DNA of 64,000 nt from Pseudomonas muyukensis (GCF_019139535.1 NZ_CP077073.1:1249001-1313000); one strand, 5' to 3'; positions 18,594 through 27,545 are shown, numbered from the stretch's first letter. The notes: generated by a model from the sequence alone, not told the origin. Made by a program: numbers and translations.

Positions 18594-20660
18594 ATGACGC
18601 GCCCTGTCAGAATCCTCATCTGGACCTTCGCCACCCTCGCCACCCTGCTGGCGATCCTGGTAGTGGTCATCGCCACCTTCGACTGGAACCGCGTCAAGCC
18701 GCTGCTCAACGAGAAAGTTTCCCAGGCCCTGCATCGCCCCTTCGCCATCAACGGCAACCTGGCCGTGCATTGGCGCACCGAACCCGAGGAGGGCGGCTGG
18801 CGGGCCTTCGTGCCCTGGCCGCACTTCACCGCCGAAGACCTCAGCCTGGGCAACCCCGAGTGGCTCAAGGAACCGCGCATGGTGGGCCTGGAGCGGGTGG
18901 AGTTTCGCCTGGCGCCGCTGGCGTTGATCGTCCAGCGCATCAGCATCCCGCGGATCGACCTGGTCAAGCCCGTTGCCAGCCTGACCCGGCTGGCTGACGG
19001 CCGGGCCAACTGGGTGTTCGACTTCGGGCCCAAGGACGAAAACCAGGCACCCTCCAGCTGGGAGCTGGATATCGGCGCCATCGGTTTCGACCAGGGCAAC
19101 ATCAGCTTCGACGACCAGACCCTCAAGACCCGCATGAAGGTCCAGGTGGACCCCTTGGGCAAACCGGTGCCGTTCAGCGACATCGTCGGCAAGGCCCGCG
19201 CCGAGAAGGCCGGCAAGGCCCAGGACTATGCCTTCGGCCTCAAGGCCCAGGGTCGCTACAAGGGCCAGGCGGTGGCCGGCACCGGCAAGATCGGCGGCCT
19301 GCTGGCGCTGCAGGACGCCAGCCAGCCATTCCCGCTGCAGGCCGACGTGCGCATTGGCGATACCCATATCGCCCTTGCCGGTACCCTGACCGACCCCCGC
19401 AACCTGGGTGCCCTCGACCTGCGCCTGAAACTCTCTGGCAGCAGCCTGGGCAACCTCTACCCGCTGACCGGCGTGACCCTGCCCGACACTCCGCCCTACG
19501 CCACCGACGGCCACCTGAGCGCCAACCTGCATGCCGCCGAGGGCGCGCATTTTCGCTATGAAGGCTTCAACGGCAAGATCGGCGACAGTGATATCCACGG
19601 CGACCTGGCCTTCGTCGCCAGCCAGCCCCGGCCGAAACTGTCCGGCAACCTGGTTTCCAATCAATTGCTGTTCAAGGACCTGGCACCGCTGATCGGCGCC
19701 GACTCCAACGCCGAGCAGAAGGCCCGCGGTGGGGCCAGCAAGCAGCCGGCCAACAAGGTGTTGCCGGTAGAGGCGTTCCGCACCGAGCGCTGGCGGGCCA
19801 TGGATGCCGACGTGACCTTTGCCGGCAAGCGCATCGTGCACAGCGAGAAGCTGCCGTTCAACGACCTGTCCGCCCATGTGATCCTCGAGGACGGCCTGCT
19901 GCGTCTTGAGCCGCTGCGCTTCGGCGTGGCCGGGGGCAATCTTGACTCCAACATTCGCCTGGACGGGCGCAGCACGCCGATGCAGGGGCGCGCCCAGCTC
20001 ACCGCCCGGGGATTCAAGCTCAAGCAGTTGTTCCCCAGTTTCGCGCCCATGCAGACCAGCTTCGGCGAGCTCAATGGCGACGCCGACATCACCGGCCGTG
20101 GCAACTCGGTGGCGGCGTTGCTCGGCACCGCCAACGGTGACCTGCGCCTGTTGATCAACGACGGCGCGATCAGCCGCAGCCTGATGGAGATCGCCGGGCT
20201 CAACGTCGGCAACTACGTGATCGGCAAGTTGTTCGGTGACGAAGAGGTGAAGATCAACTGCGCGGCGGCCGATGTCGGCATCAAGGAGGGCCTGGCGACC
20301 ACTCGCCTGTTCGTGTTCGATACCGAGAACGCGATCATCTACATCAACGGCACGGCCAATTTCGCCAGCGAGCAGTTGGACCTGAAGATCACCCCGGAGT
20401 CGAAAGGCCTGCGCTTGTTCTCGCTGCGTTCACCGTTGTATGTGCGCGGGCCGTTCGCCAAGCCGAGCGCCGGGGTGCAGGCGGTGCCGCTGGCATTGCG
20501 CGGGGCCGGGATGGTGGCGCTCGGCGTGGTGGCCGGGCCGGCGGCGGGGCTGCTGGCGCTGATTGCGCCGAGCAGCGGCGATGCGCCCAACCAGTGCACG
20601 CCGTTGTTGCAGCAGATGCGCGCCGGCAAGGCGCCGGCGGCGGTGAAGGGCAAGAAATAG
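18594..20660 (+). CDS. AsmA family protein
   Basis: 688 residues from the ATG at 18594 (MTRPVRILIWTFATLATLLAILVVVIATFDWNRVKPLLNEKVSQAL). One N-terminal transmembrane helix (about 8-27) anchors a long periplasmic domain. The start resembles AsmA (DWNRVKPLLNEKV, ALHRPFAINGNL), and the C-terminal AsmA_2-type region includes GELNGDADITGRGNSVAALLGTANGDLRLLINDGAISRSLMEIAGL. AsmA-like proteins are thought to bridge inner and outer membranes and carry phospholipid; this member has not been assigned a cargo as far as I know. A hairpin (GGGCCGC-TTT-GCGGCCC) follows the stop at once. Confidence 0.9.
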   Translation: MTRPVRILIWTFATLATLLAILVVVIATFDWNRVKPLLNEKVSQALHRPFAINGNLAVHWRTEPEEGGWRAFVPWPHFTAEDLSLGNPEWLKEPRMVGLERVEFRLAPLALIVQRISIPRIDLVKPVASLTRLADGRANWVFDFGPKDENQAPSSWELDIGAIGFDQGNISFDDQTLKTRMKVQVDPLGKPVPFSDIVGKARAEKAGKAQDYAFGLKAQGRYKGQAVAGTGKIGGLLALQDASQPFPLQADVRIGDTHIALAGTLTDPRNLGALDLRLKLSGSSLGNLYPLTGVTLPDTPPYATDGHLSANLHAAEGAHFRYEGFNGKIGDSDIHGDLAFVASQPRPKLSGNLVSNQLLFKDLAPLIGADSNAEQKARGGASKQPANKVLPVEAFRTERWRAMDADVTFAGKRIVHSEKLPFNDLSAHVILEDGLLRLEPLRFGVAGGNLDSNIRLDGRSTPMQGRAQLTARGFKLKQLFPSFAPMQTSFGELNGDADITGRGNSVAALLGTANGDLRLLINDGAISRSLMEIAGLNVGNYVIGKLFGDEEVKINCAAADVGIKEGLATTRLFVFDTENAIIYINGTANFASEQLDLKITPESKGLRLFSLRSPLYVRGPFAKPSAGVQAVPLALRGAGMVALGVVAGPAAGLLALIAPSSGDAPNQCTPLLQQMRAGKAPAAVKGKK

Positions 20661-20706
20661 GGCCGCTTTGCGGCCCTTTCGCGACGCAAGGCCGCTCCCG
20701 CACAGG
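20660..20706. repeat. Half-copy of the CGCGACGCAAGGCCGCTCC family with terminator-like hairpin
   Basis: GGGCCGC-TTT-GCGGCCC followed by TTTC, then one arm of the repeat. It lies between the convergent AsmA-family and ferritin-like genes and probably terminates the former. Confidence 0.6.
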
Positions 20707-20723
20707 TTGCCGAGCCCTTGCAA

Positions 20724-21251
20724 TCACAGCCCCTGCAACAGATCGGACATATCGTCGGCGTGCTCTTCTTCCTGGGCCAGGATGTCCTCGAAGATGCGCC
20801 GGGTGGTCGGGTCCTTGTCGCCGATGTACTGGATGATCTCGCGGTAGCTGTCGATGGCGATGCGCTCGGCCACCAGGTCCTCCAGCACCATCTCCTTCAA
20901 CGAACTGCCCGCCACGTACTGGGCGTGGGAGTTCTTTGTCAGGTTGTCCGGGTTGAAGTCCGGCTCGCCGCCCAGCTGCACGATGCGCTCGGCCAGCTTG
21001 TCGGCGTGTTCGGCTTCCTGGTTGGCATGCTCGAGGAACTCCTCGGCGGCGACGCTGGCCTTGATGCCGCTGGCCATGAAGTAGTGGCGCTTGTAGCGCA
21101 GCACGCACACCAGCTCGGTGGCCAGCGACTCGTTGAGCAGGCGCAGGATCTTCTCGCGGTCGGCGTGGTAGCCCTCGGTCACCGCGCCTTGCTCGACATG
21201 CTGGCGGGCGCGTTCGCGCAGGGTCTTCACATCGGTCAGTTCAACGCTCAT
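20724..21251 (-). CDS. Ferritin-like di-iron protein (bacterioferritin/Dps-type)
   Basis: 175 residues from the ATG at 21251 (MSVELTDVKTLRERARQHVEQG). GGAG stands six bases before it; an ATG two codons upstream abuts the GGAG directly and is less likely. The four-helix-bundle di-iron ligands are visible: Glu46 (ATELVCVLRYKRHYF), Glu79-x2-His82 (QEAEHADK), Glu129 (LVAERIAIDSY) and Glu161-x2-His164 (QEEEHADD). It probably oxidises and stores iron or protects against peroxide. P. putida annotation calls it Dps, but the ligand pattern is the intrasubunit ferritin/bacterioferritin type. Confidence 0.85.
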   Translation of the reverse strand: MSVELTDVKTLRERARQHVEQGAVTEGYHADREKILRLLNESLATELVCVLRYKRHYFMASGIKASVAAEEFLEHANQEAEHADKLAERIVQLGGEPDFNPDNLTKNSHAQYVAGSSLKEMVLEDLVAERIAIDSYREIIQYIGDKDPTTRRIFEDILAQEEEHADDMSDLLQGL

Positions 21252-21287
21252 GTTCATCTCCGAAACGATCAGGGTGGTCATGGGGTG

Positions 21288-21629
21288 TCATGCGCCGTGC
21301 ACGGCGTCGCTGTCTTGTTGGCGTTGCTTGCAGGTCTTGAAGCCCTTGGCATCGACGTGGCCGGTGGCGTCGAAGCGCACGTAGTAGGGCTGCTGGTGGC
21401 CATCGCGGTTGAGGATGTAGTCGTTGCAGGTGCCGCCGTGGGGCAGGTCGATCACGTTCGACGGGCTGCCGCCGATGGCGATGACCTTCTGCATGGTCAT
21501 GCCATGCTCGACCTGCTTGACCAGCGGTTCGTCGCGGTAGGTGACGTAGTCCACCGGGTTTTCCGGGCGGCTGCCGCAGGCGGCCAGGGTGGCACTTGCC
21601 AGAAGGATGGCCAGGGTCTGCTTGTACAT
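21288..21629 (-). CDS. osmE: Osmotically inducible lipoprotein OsmE
   Basis: 113 residues with a lipoprotein signal peptide (YKQTLAILLASATLAACGS; lipobox LAAC, lipidated Cys18). The rest matches the SmpA/OmlA-fold OsmE protein: DEPLVKQVEHGMTMQKVIAIGGSPSN and DLPHGGTCNDYIL. It is probably an outer-membrane-associated periplasmic lipoprotein. GAGCGGGA lies before the ATG, and an AlgU-like promoter lies about 30 bases upstream. It ends 36 bases before the ferritin-like gene on the same strand, so they may be cotranscribed. Confidence 0.92.
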   Translation of the reverse strand: MYKQTLAILLASATLAACGSRPENPVDYVTYRDEPLVKQVEHGMTMQKVIAIGGSPSNVIDLPHGGTCNDYILNRDGHQQPYYVRFDATGHVDAKGFKTCKQRQQDSDAVHGA

Positions 21630-21660
21630 GGTCCCGCTCCTTGCTCAGGGTCTGTTCTGC

Positions 21661-21688
21661 TTGGAACCGCACGGCGCGCCGGGAGTTC
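21661..21688 (-). promoter_or_regulatory. AlgU (extracytoplasmic sigma factor)-like promoter of osmE
   Basis: GAACTC, 17 bases, TCCAA on the minus strand, close to the GAACTT-N16/17-TCTGA consensus. The -10 lies about 32 bases before the osmE ATG. osmE is an AlgU-dependent gene in P. aeruginosa, which agrees. Confidence 0.5.
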
Positions 21689-21752
21689 GATTGCGAATGA
21701 CCCAGGGCGCGCTGTAGTGTGGGGCGCTCGTCCACGGAAGAGGGCAAGGCTG

Positions 21753-22643
21753 ATGAGTCAGGAGCTGGCCACGCGTTACCCACTGGTGCTGGTGCCGGGC
21801 ATGCTCGGCTTCGTGCGGGCGCTGGTGTATCCCTACTGGTTCGGCATCGTGCCGGCGTTGCGCCGGGGCGGCGCGCAGGTGTATCCGGTGCAGGTGTCGC
21901 CGCTGCATTCCAGCGAGGTGCGCGGCGAGCAGCTCTTGATCATCATCGAGGACATCTGCCGCCGAACAGGGGCCGAGAAGGTCAACCTGATCGGCCACAG
22001 CCAGGGCGCGCTCAGTGCCCGCTATGCGGCGGCGAAGCGGCCAGACCGGGTGGCTTCGGTGACCTCGGTGGCCGGCCCCAACCATGGCTCGGAGCTGGCC
22101 GACCATCTCGAACGCACGGCACCGGGGGACTCGGCCCAGGGGCGTATCCTCAAGGCGGTTCTGCATGGCCTGGCGGTAGTGCTGGGGTGGCTGGAGACCG
22201 GCTGGCGCCGCGATCCGCTGCCGATCGACGTGCACGCCTCGCACCAGTCGCTGACCCGCGCCGGAGTGGCGCTGTTCAACCAGGCTTATCCACAGGGGCT
22301 GCCCGAGGTGTGGGGCGGCGAGGGGCCGGCCGAGGTGAACGGCGTGCGTTACTACTCCTGGTCAGGCACCTTGCAGCCGGGGCGCACCGACCAGGGGCTG
22401 AACCGCTTCGACGGCAGCAACTACTTCTGCCGCTTGTTCTCCCGCAGCTTTGTCAGGGAGAAGGGGCGGTGCGATGGCATGGTCGGGCGCTTCAGCTCGC
22501 ACTTGGGCCAGGTGATTGGTGACGACTATCCGCTTGATCACCTGGATATCGTCAACCAGTCATTAGGCGCGGTCGGCAAGGGCGCCGAGCCGGTGCGGCT
22601 GTTCACCGAACACGCCGCGCGGCTCAAGGCTGCGGGGCTGTGA
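21753..22643 (+). CDS. Triacylglycerol lipase, alpha/beta hydrolase (LipA/LipC family)
   Basis: 296 residues from the ATG at 21753. The Pseudomonas lipase pattern is clear: YPLVLVPGMLGF at the N-terminus (oxyanion), nucleophile Ser83 in GHSQGALSAR, TSVAGPNHGSELAD, and the catalytic His in YPLDHLDIVNQ near the C-terminus. It begins within ten residues of the oxyanion strand, with no signal peptide, and no lipase-specific foldase gene is adjacent, unlike classic secreted LipA-LipB pairs. It may be intracellular or a housekeeping lipase. It diverges from osmE. Confidence 0.88.
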   Translation: MSQELATRYPLVLVPGMLGFVRALVYPYWFGIVPALRRGGAQVYPVQVSPLHSSEVRGEQLLIIIEDICRRTGAEKVNLIGHSQGALSARYAAAKRPDRVASVTSVAGPNHGSELADHLERTAPGDSAQGRILKAVLHGLAVVLGWLETGWRRDPLPIDVHASHQSLTRAGVALFNQAYPQGLPEVWGGEGPAEVNGVRYYSWSGTLQPGRTDQGLNRFDGSNYFCRLFSRSFVREKGRCDGMVGRFSSHLGQVIGDDYPLDHLDIVNQSLGAVGKGAEPVRLFTEHAARLKAAGL

Positions 22644-22650
22644 GAAGCCT

Positions 22651-22735
22651 GGGGCTGCTGCGCAGCCCTTTCGCGACACGAGGCCGCTCCTACAGGGGAT
22701 TGCGTTCGTCTGTGGGAGAGGCCTTGTATCGCTCC
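22651..22735. repeat. Inverted repeat, CGCGACACGAGGCCGCTCC family (diverged)
   Basis: GGGGCTGCTGCGCAGCCC hairpin and left arm, with a degraded right arm ending GGCCTTGTATCGC. Between the convergent lipase and EamA genes. Confidence 0.7.
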
Positions 22736-22742
22736 CCGCGTG

Positions 22743-23615
22743 CTAACGCCGTACCGGCGTGGTCCAGCGTTCGGCCAGCAGTACGCCGACCAAGGTCAAC
22801 AGGCCGCCGACCAGGTGATAACTGGCCAACTGCTCATCCAGCACCGCCGCAGCAATCACCGCCGTGACCACCGGCAGCAAGTTGAAGAACAGCGTGGTGC
22901 GGCTTGGCCCCAAACGGTGCACGGCTTGCATCCACAGCAACGGCGCCACCATCGAGGCGAGCACGCAGGCATACAGCACCAGGCCCAGGTTCTGGCTGTT
23001 CAGGCCTGTCTTGGGCGACAGCACGAACAGCGGCAGCAGTACCAGGATCGCCACCAGCACTTGCAGGTACAGCAGTTGCAGCGGCGGCAGGCGCAGTTGC
23101 CATTTCTTCAGCAGGAAGCTGTACAGCGCATAGGCCAGGGTGGCCACCAGCATCAGCAGGTCGCCACCGTTCAAGCCCTGGTGCAGCAGCGTCGCCGGCT
23201 GCCCGGCCGAGACCACCTCCAGCACGCCGATGAACGACACCAGCGCACCCAGCAGCGCGCCGTAGCTCAGGCGCTGGCCAAGCCAGGCGATGGACAGCGC
23301 CAGCGACATCAGTGGCATCAGCGAAAGGATGATGCCCATGTTGGTGGCGCTGGTGATGCCCGCGGCAAAGTAGGCCAGGCTCTGGTAGATGGCCATGCCC
23401 AGTACGCCGAGGACGAACACCTTGCCCAGGTGCGGGCGAATCGCCGCCCGGTTGCGCCAGACCTTGGGCAGCAGGAACGGGGTGAACAGCAGGCCTGCCA
23501 GCAGCCAGCGGTAGAAGCCGATCTCGGCGGGGAAGATGGCACCTGCGGACATCTTGGTGACCACGGTGTTGCCGGCCCAGATGAGGATGGCCAGAAGGGG
23601 GAAGAGGTAGTTCAT
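22743..23615 (-). CDS. EamA/DMT family transporter
   Basis: 290 residues from the ATG at 23615 (MNYLFPLLAILIWAGNTVVTKMSAGAI). About ten hydrophobic helices form two EamA repeats; the first contains the family's LIWAGNTVVTK and FYRWLLAGL, the second GGDLLMLVATLAYALYSFLLKKW and LGPSRTTLFFNLLPVVTAVIAA. It is an inner-membrane carrier of the drug/metabolite superfamily, often a metabolite exporter; substrate unknown. The AraC-type gene facing it across 214 bases is a candidate regulator. Confidence 0.92.
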   Translation of the reverse strand: MNYLFPLLAILIWAGNTVVTKMSAGAIFPAEIGFYRWLLAGLLFTPFLLPKVWRNRAAIRPHLGKVFVLGVLGMAIYQSLAYFAAGITSATNMGIILSLMPLMSLALSIAWLGQRLSYGALLGALVSFIGVLEVVSAGQPATLLHQGLNGGDLLMLVATLAYALYSFLLKKWQLRLPPLQLLYLQVLVAILVLLPLFVLSPKTGLNSQNLGLVLYACVLASMVAPLLWMQAVHRLGPSRTTLFFNLLPVVTAVIAAAVLDEQLASYHLVGGLLTLVGVLLAERWTTPVRR

Positions 23616-23648
23616 GTTGCACAGGTTCTCGGTAAGGCGGGAGTTCCT

Positions 23649-23755
23649 GGGGGCTGCTTTGCAGCCCTTTCGCGACACAAGGCCGGTCCTACAGGGATGC
23701 GCTCTTCAGTAGGAGCGGCCTTGTGTCGCGAAAGGACCGCAAGGCGGTCCCAGGC
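23649..23755. repeat. Inverted repeat inside a divergent promoter region
   Basis: Full copy of the CGCGACACAAGGCCGCTCC family with hairpins at both ends (GGGCTGC-TTT-GCAGCCC and GGACCGC-AAG-GCGGTCC). It is one of the few copies lying between divergent genes, and it occupies half of the EamA/AraC intergenic space. Confidence 0.8.
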
Positions 23756-23829
23756 AGGCGATGATTATCGTCTGTCTGTTAGTAAGCCTATACTTCCATC
23801 CAGACAACCTACCCCGCGAAGCAGACAGC

Positions 23830-24618
23830 ATGGCCCGCAAATTCCTCGACATCCCCCGTTTCGACCAACTGCCGGCCCCGGTGTACTTCCGCTACGACGA
23901 GTTCGGCGCCGACACCCACAGCGCCCCCCATCGCCACCCCTGGGGCCAGCTCAACTATGCCTCCCACGGCCTGATGCACCTGGATGTCGAAGGCCAGCGC
24001 TTCATCTCGCCGCCGCACTACGCGGTGTGGGTGCCGCCGGATGCCGAGCATGGCAGCTACAATCCCCAGGCCATCGTCTACCGCTCGGTGTACCTGGACC
24101 GCAGCCTGTGCGCCGAGCTGCCGCGCCAGGCCTGCAGCCTGCTGACCAGCGATATCCTCAGGGCGATCCTCGGCGACTTCGCCCGCCGCGACCTCAAGGT
24201 CGCCCAGGACGCGCGCGACCAGCGCCTGGTACAGGTGCTCATCGACCAGTTGCACCAGATCCCGACCCAGACCTGCTACCTGCCGTTCGCCCACAGCGAT
24301 GGCCTGCGCCAGGTGCTCGAGGCGTTGCATGCCGAGCCCGGCGACAACCGCCCGCTGGCCGACTGGGCCGCCCAGGTGCACGTCAGCGAGCGCACCTTGG
24401 CGCGCCACTGCCTGCGCGAACTGGGCATGAGCTTTGGCGAATGGCGCCTGCGCCTGCGTTTCCTGCGGGCCATCGAGGCGCTGGAGGCAGGCTTGCCGAT
24501 CCAGGCCATCGCCTTCGACCTCGGCTACAGCAGCGCCTCGGCCTTCATCGTCATGTTCCAGCGCCAGGCCCACTGCACGCCGGAGCAGTACCGGCGGCAA
24601 GCGCGGACAGAGATGTAA
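23830..24618 (+). CDS. AraC family transcriptional regulator
   Basis: 262 residues from the ATG at 23830 (MARKFLDIPRFDQLPAPVYFRYDEF). An N-terminal cupin-type sensor domain carries HRHPWGQLNYASHGLMHL (metal- or ligand-binding histidines) and HYAVWVPPDAEH. The C-terminal double helix-turn-helix is complete (LADWAAQVHVSERTLARHCLRELGMSFGEWRLRLR and IQAIAFDLGYSSASAFIVMFQR). The domain order resembles NimR and other regulators of neighbouring efflux genes, which suggests control of the divergent EamA transporter. Confidence 0.92.
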   Translation: MARKFLDIPRFDQLPAPVYFRYDEFGADTHSAPHRHPWGQLNYASHGLMHLDVEGQRFISPPHYAVWVPPDAEHGSYNPQAIVYRSVYLDRSLCAELPRQACSLLTSDILRAILGDFARRDLKVAQDARDQRLVQVLIDQLHQIPTQTCYLPFAHSDGLRQVLEALHAEPGDNRPLADWAAQVHVSERTLARHCLRELGMSFGEWRLRLRFLRAIEALEAGLPIQAIAFDLGYSSASAFIVMFQRQAHCTPEQYRRQARTEM

Positions 24619-24681
24619 GAATTGTTGTCTACACTCTGCTCGACGACCGCGCATCGGGCGCGGGAACAAGGAGACCACTCC

Positions 24682-24966
24682 ATGAAGCTGCTGCACGTAC
24701 CCCTGCTGGTGTTGGGCATGTTGATCGCCGGGCAAGGATTCGCCGCCACCGCGCAACAGGAAAAGATGAAGACCTGCAACGCCGACGCCACCGCCAAGGC
24801 CCTCAAGGGCGACGAGCGCAAGGCGTTCATGAGCACCTGCCTGAAGAAGAGCCAGCCGGCCACCCAGCAGGAGAAGATGAAGACCTGCAACGCCGACGCC
24901 ACCACCAAGGCGCTCAAGGGCGACGAGCGCAAGGCCTACATGAGCGACTGCCTGAAGAAGAAATGA
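24682..24966 (+). CDS. PsiF family phosphate-starvation-type protein
   Basis: 94 residues with a signal peptide (HVPLLVLGMLIAGQGFA). The mature part is two nearly identical PsiF repeats, each QQEKMKTCNADATxKALKGD followed by ERKAFMSTCLKK or ERKAYMSDCLKK, with two cysteines per repeat that could form one disulfide each. PsiF proteins are small and periplasmic, and of unknown function; the name comes from phosphate-starvation induction in E. coli. AAGGAG stands upstream of the ATG. No Pho box was looked for with a matrix. Confidence 0.88.
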   Translation: MKLLHVPLLVLGMLIAGQGFAATAQQEKMKTCNADATAKALKGDERKAFMSTCLKKSQPATQQEKMKTCNADATTKALKGDERKAYMSDCLKKK

Positions 24967-25036
24967 CCTGCGCCTATGCCTCTGCCAGGAAGGCTGGCAG
25001 ACTGCGGGTCTTTCCGCTGTCTGCCGTCGAGGCTGT

Positions 25037-26044
25037 ATGACCTTCACCCCCCGCCAGATCACCCTTGCCAGCCTGCTTATCGTCGTCGCCGGCCTGTTGC
25101 TGGCGCTGCCGCTGAAACTGCTGCCGAGCCTGCTGGCCGGCTTGCTGGTGTTCGAGCTGGTCAACATGCTCACCCCCCGCCTGCAGCCGCTGATCGCCGG
25201 GCAACGCGCGCGCTGGCTGGCGGTGGCGCTGCTCGGCACCCTGGTGGTGAGCACGCTGACGTTGCTGATCGCCGGCGCCTTCAGTTTCCTTTTGCACGAG
25301 GCCGAAAACCCGGGGGCCTCGCTGGACAAGTTCATGGCCCTGGTCGAGCGCGCCCGTGGCCAGTTGCCGCCGTTCATCGACGCCTACCTGCCGGCCAGCG
25401 CCGCCGAATTCAAGGTGGCCATCGGCGATTGGCTCAAGAGCCACCTGAGCGAACTGCAACTGGTCGGCAAGGGCATGGCGCACATGTTCGTGACCTTGCT
25501 GATCGGCATGATCCTCGGCGCCATCGTCGCCTTGCAGCGCATCCCCGACGTGTCACGGCGCAAGCCGCTGGCCGCGGCGCTGTTCGAGCGCCTGAGCCTG
25601 CTGGTGCAGGCGTTTCGCAACATCGTCTTCGCGCAGATCAAGATCTCGCTGCTCAACACTGTCTTCACTGGCATCTTCCTGGCCGTGGTGCTGCCGCTGT
25701 TCGGCGTGCACCTGCCGTTGACCAAGACCCTGATCGTGCTGACCTTCCTGCTCGGGCTGCTGCCGGTGATTGGCAACCTGATGTCCAACACCCTGATCAC
25801 CATCGTCGGCTTGTCGCTGTCGATCTGGGTGGCGATGGCGGCGCTGGGCTACCTGATCGTGATCCACAAGGTCGAGTACTTCCTCAACGCGCGGATCGTC
25901 GGTGGGCAGATCAGTGCCAAGGCCTGGGAGCTGTTGCTGGCGATGCTGGTGTTCGAGGCGGCGTTCGGCTTGCCGGGGGTGGTGGCGGGGCCGATCTATT
26001 ACGCCTACCTGAAGAGTGAGTTGAAGCGGGCGGAGTTGGTTTGA
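25037..26044 (+). CDS. AI-2E transporter family (PerM-like) membrane protein
   Basis: 335 residues. The topology is family-like: two N-terminal helices (ITLASLLIVVAGLLLALPLK), a long soluble region with LDKFMALVERARGQLPPFIDAYLP, and a C-terminal cluster of helices with LNTVFTGIFLAVVLPLFGV and LGLLPVIGNLMSNTLITIVGLS. The family includes TqsA and PerM and has been linked to autoinducer-2 export or Na+/H+ exchange; specific function unassigned. It follows PsiF by 70 bases and a REP cluster closes it. Confidence 0.85.
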   Translation: MTFTPRQITLASLLIVVAGLLLALPLKLLPSLLAGLLVFELVNMLTPRLQPLIAGQRARWLAVALLGTLVVSTLTLLIAGAFSFLLHEAENPGASLDKFMALVERARGQLPPFIDAYLPASAAEFKVAIGDWLKSHLSELQLVGKGMAHMFVTLLIGMILGAIVALQRIPDVSRRKPLAAALFERLSLLVQAFRNIVFAQIKISLLNTVFTGIFLAVVLPLFGVHLPLTKTLIVLTFLLGLLPVIGNLMSNTLITIVGLSLSIWVAMAALGYLIVIHKVEYFLNARIVGGQISAKAWELLLAMLVFEAAFGLPGVVAGPIYYAYLKSELKRAELV

Positions 26045-26049
26045 TCCTG

Positions 26050-26167
26050 TTCGCCGGCAAGCCGGCTCCTACGCTATACGTGTAGGAGCCGGCTTGCCGG
26101 CGAACACCGGCGTAGCCGGTGCCATCCACCGCGGCGCCTGGTTCGCCAGCAAGCTGGCTCCTACAGG
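26050..26167. repeat. REP-like cluster (GCCGGCAAGCCGGC family, three units)
   Basis: TTCGCCGGCAAGCCGGCTCC, its inverted partner, then a GTTCGCCAGCAAGCTGGC variant. Between the convergent PerM-like and YegD genes. Confidence 0.8.
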
Positions 26168-26176
26168 GCGGGAGCC

Positions 26177-27448
26177 TCAGGCGGCGCCGTAACGCTTGCG
26201 CGCCTCGATGGCCAATCCGCTGCCGATGCTGCCGAAGATATTGCCTTCCACATGCCGCGCATTGGGCAGCATCGCCGCCACGCTGTTGCGCAGCGCCGGA
26301 ATGCCGCTGGAACCACCGGTGAAGAACACCGTGTCCACCTGCCCTTCGTTCACGCCGGCCTTGGCCAGCAGCTCGCTGACGCTGCCGCGCACCCGCTCCA
26401 GCAGCCCGTCGATGGCCTCCTCGAACAGCACCCGGGTCAACTCGGCCGACAGCTGCGGCTCGATCCGGCCAAAGTCGATGCTCCGGCTGTCGCGCTCGGT
26501 CAGTTCGATCTTGCTGGCCTCCACCTCCATCGCCAACCAATGCCCGGCGCGCTGTTCGATCAGGTTGAACAGGCGGTCGATGCCAAGGGTGTCCTCGATG
26601 TCGTAGCGCATGCTGCCCAGGGCCAGCTGCGATTTCTGCGAGTACAGGGTGTTGATGGTGTGCCAGGTGGCCAGGTTGAGGTGGTAGCTGGTAGGCATCA
26701 GCGCGCCGCTCTTCATCCGGCTGCCGTAGCCGAACAGCGGCATCACGCCCTGCAGGCTCAGTTGCTTGTCGAAGTCGGTGCCGCCGATGTGCACGCCGCC
26801 GGTGGCGAGGATGTCGTCCTGGCGCTCGGCCACCTGGTGGCGCTCGGGTGACAGGCGGATCAGGGTAAAGTCCGAGGTACCACCGCCGATATCGACGATG
26901 AGCACCAGCTCTTCGCGGCTGATACCCGACTCGTAGTCGAACGCCGCGGCGATCGGCTCGTATTGGAACGACACGTCCTTGAAGCCGATCTTGCGCGCCA
27001 CGTCGGCCAAGGTGTCCTCGGCCTCCTGGTCGGCGGCGGGGTCTTCGTCGACGAAGAACACCGGGCGGCCCAGCACCACCTGCTCGAACTCACGGCCGGC
27101 ATCGGCTTCGGCGCGTTTTTTCAGCTCGCCGATGAACATGCCCAGCAGGTCCTTGAACGGCAGGGCGCTGCCCAGCACGCTGGTGTCGTGCTTGATCAGC
27201 TTGGAGCCCAGCAGGCTCTTGAGCGAGCGCATCAGGCGGCCTTCGTAGCCCTCCAGGTACTCGTGCAGGGCCAGGCGGCCATACACCGGGCGACGCTCCT
27301 CGATATTGAAGAAGACCACCGAGGGCAGGGTGATCTTGCCGTCTTCCAGGGCGATCAGCGATTCGACGCCCGGGCGGTGCCAGCCGACCGTGGAGTTGGA
27401 GGTGCCGAAGTCGATGCCGAGGGCGCGGGCCGGGGATACGTCAGACAT
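26177..27448 (-). CDS. yegD: Hsp70-like protein YegD
   Basis: 423 residues, an actin-fold ATPase related to DnaK but without the substrate-binding lid. Phosphate-1 motif GIDFGTSNST is near residues 11-20, phosphate-2 LIVDIGGGTSDFTLIRL near 187-203, and an adenosine-binding VFFTGGSSGIPALRN near the C-terminus. It is the length expected for a nucleotide-binding domain plus short extension. Its client and role are unknown. It is divergent from cbpA, so a chaperone-like ATPase and a J-domain protein share an intergenic region. Confidence 0.9.
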   Translation of the reverse strand: MSDVSPARALGIDFGTSNSTVGWHRPGVESLIALEDGKITLPSVVFFNIEERRPVYGRLALHEYLEGYEGRLMRSLKSLLGSKLIKHDTSVLGSALPFKDLLGMFIGELKKRAEADAGREFEQVVLGRPVFFVDEDPAADQEAEDTLADVARKIGFKDVSFQYEPIAAAFDYESGISREELVLIVDIGGGTSDFTLIRLSPERHQVAERQDDILATGGVHIGGTDFDKQLSLQGVMPLFGYGSRMKSGALMPTSYHLNLATWHTINTLYSQKSQLALGSMRYDIEDTLGIDRLFNLIEQRAGHWLAMEVEASKIELTERDSRSIDFGRIEPQLSAELTRVLFEEAIDGLLERVRGSVSELLAKAGVNEGQVDTVFFTGGSSGIPALRNSVAAMLPNARHVEGNIFGSIGSGLAIEARKRYGAA

Positions 27449-27545
27449 GAAGGAGTGCTTCCGGAGGCAAAACGGCCGCGCAGTTTATGCCGTTCTGCGG
27501 CTAAATCAAGACCGGTCGTCTGCGATAGCGCAACCCCGGATGCAC

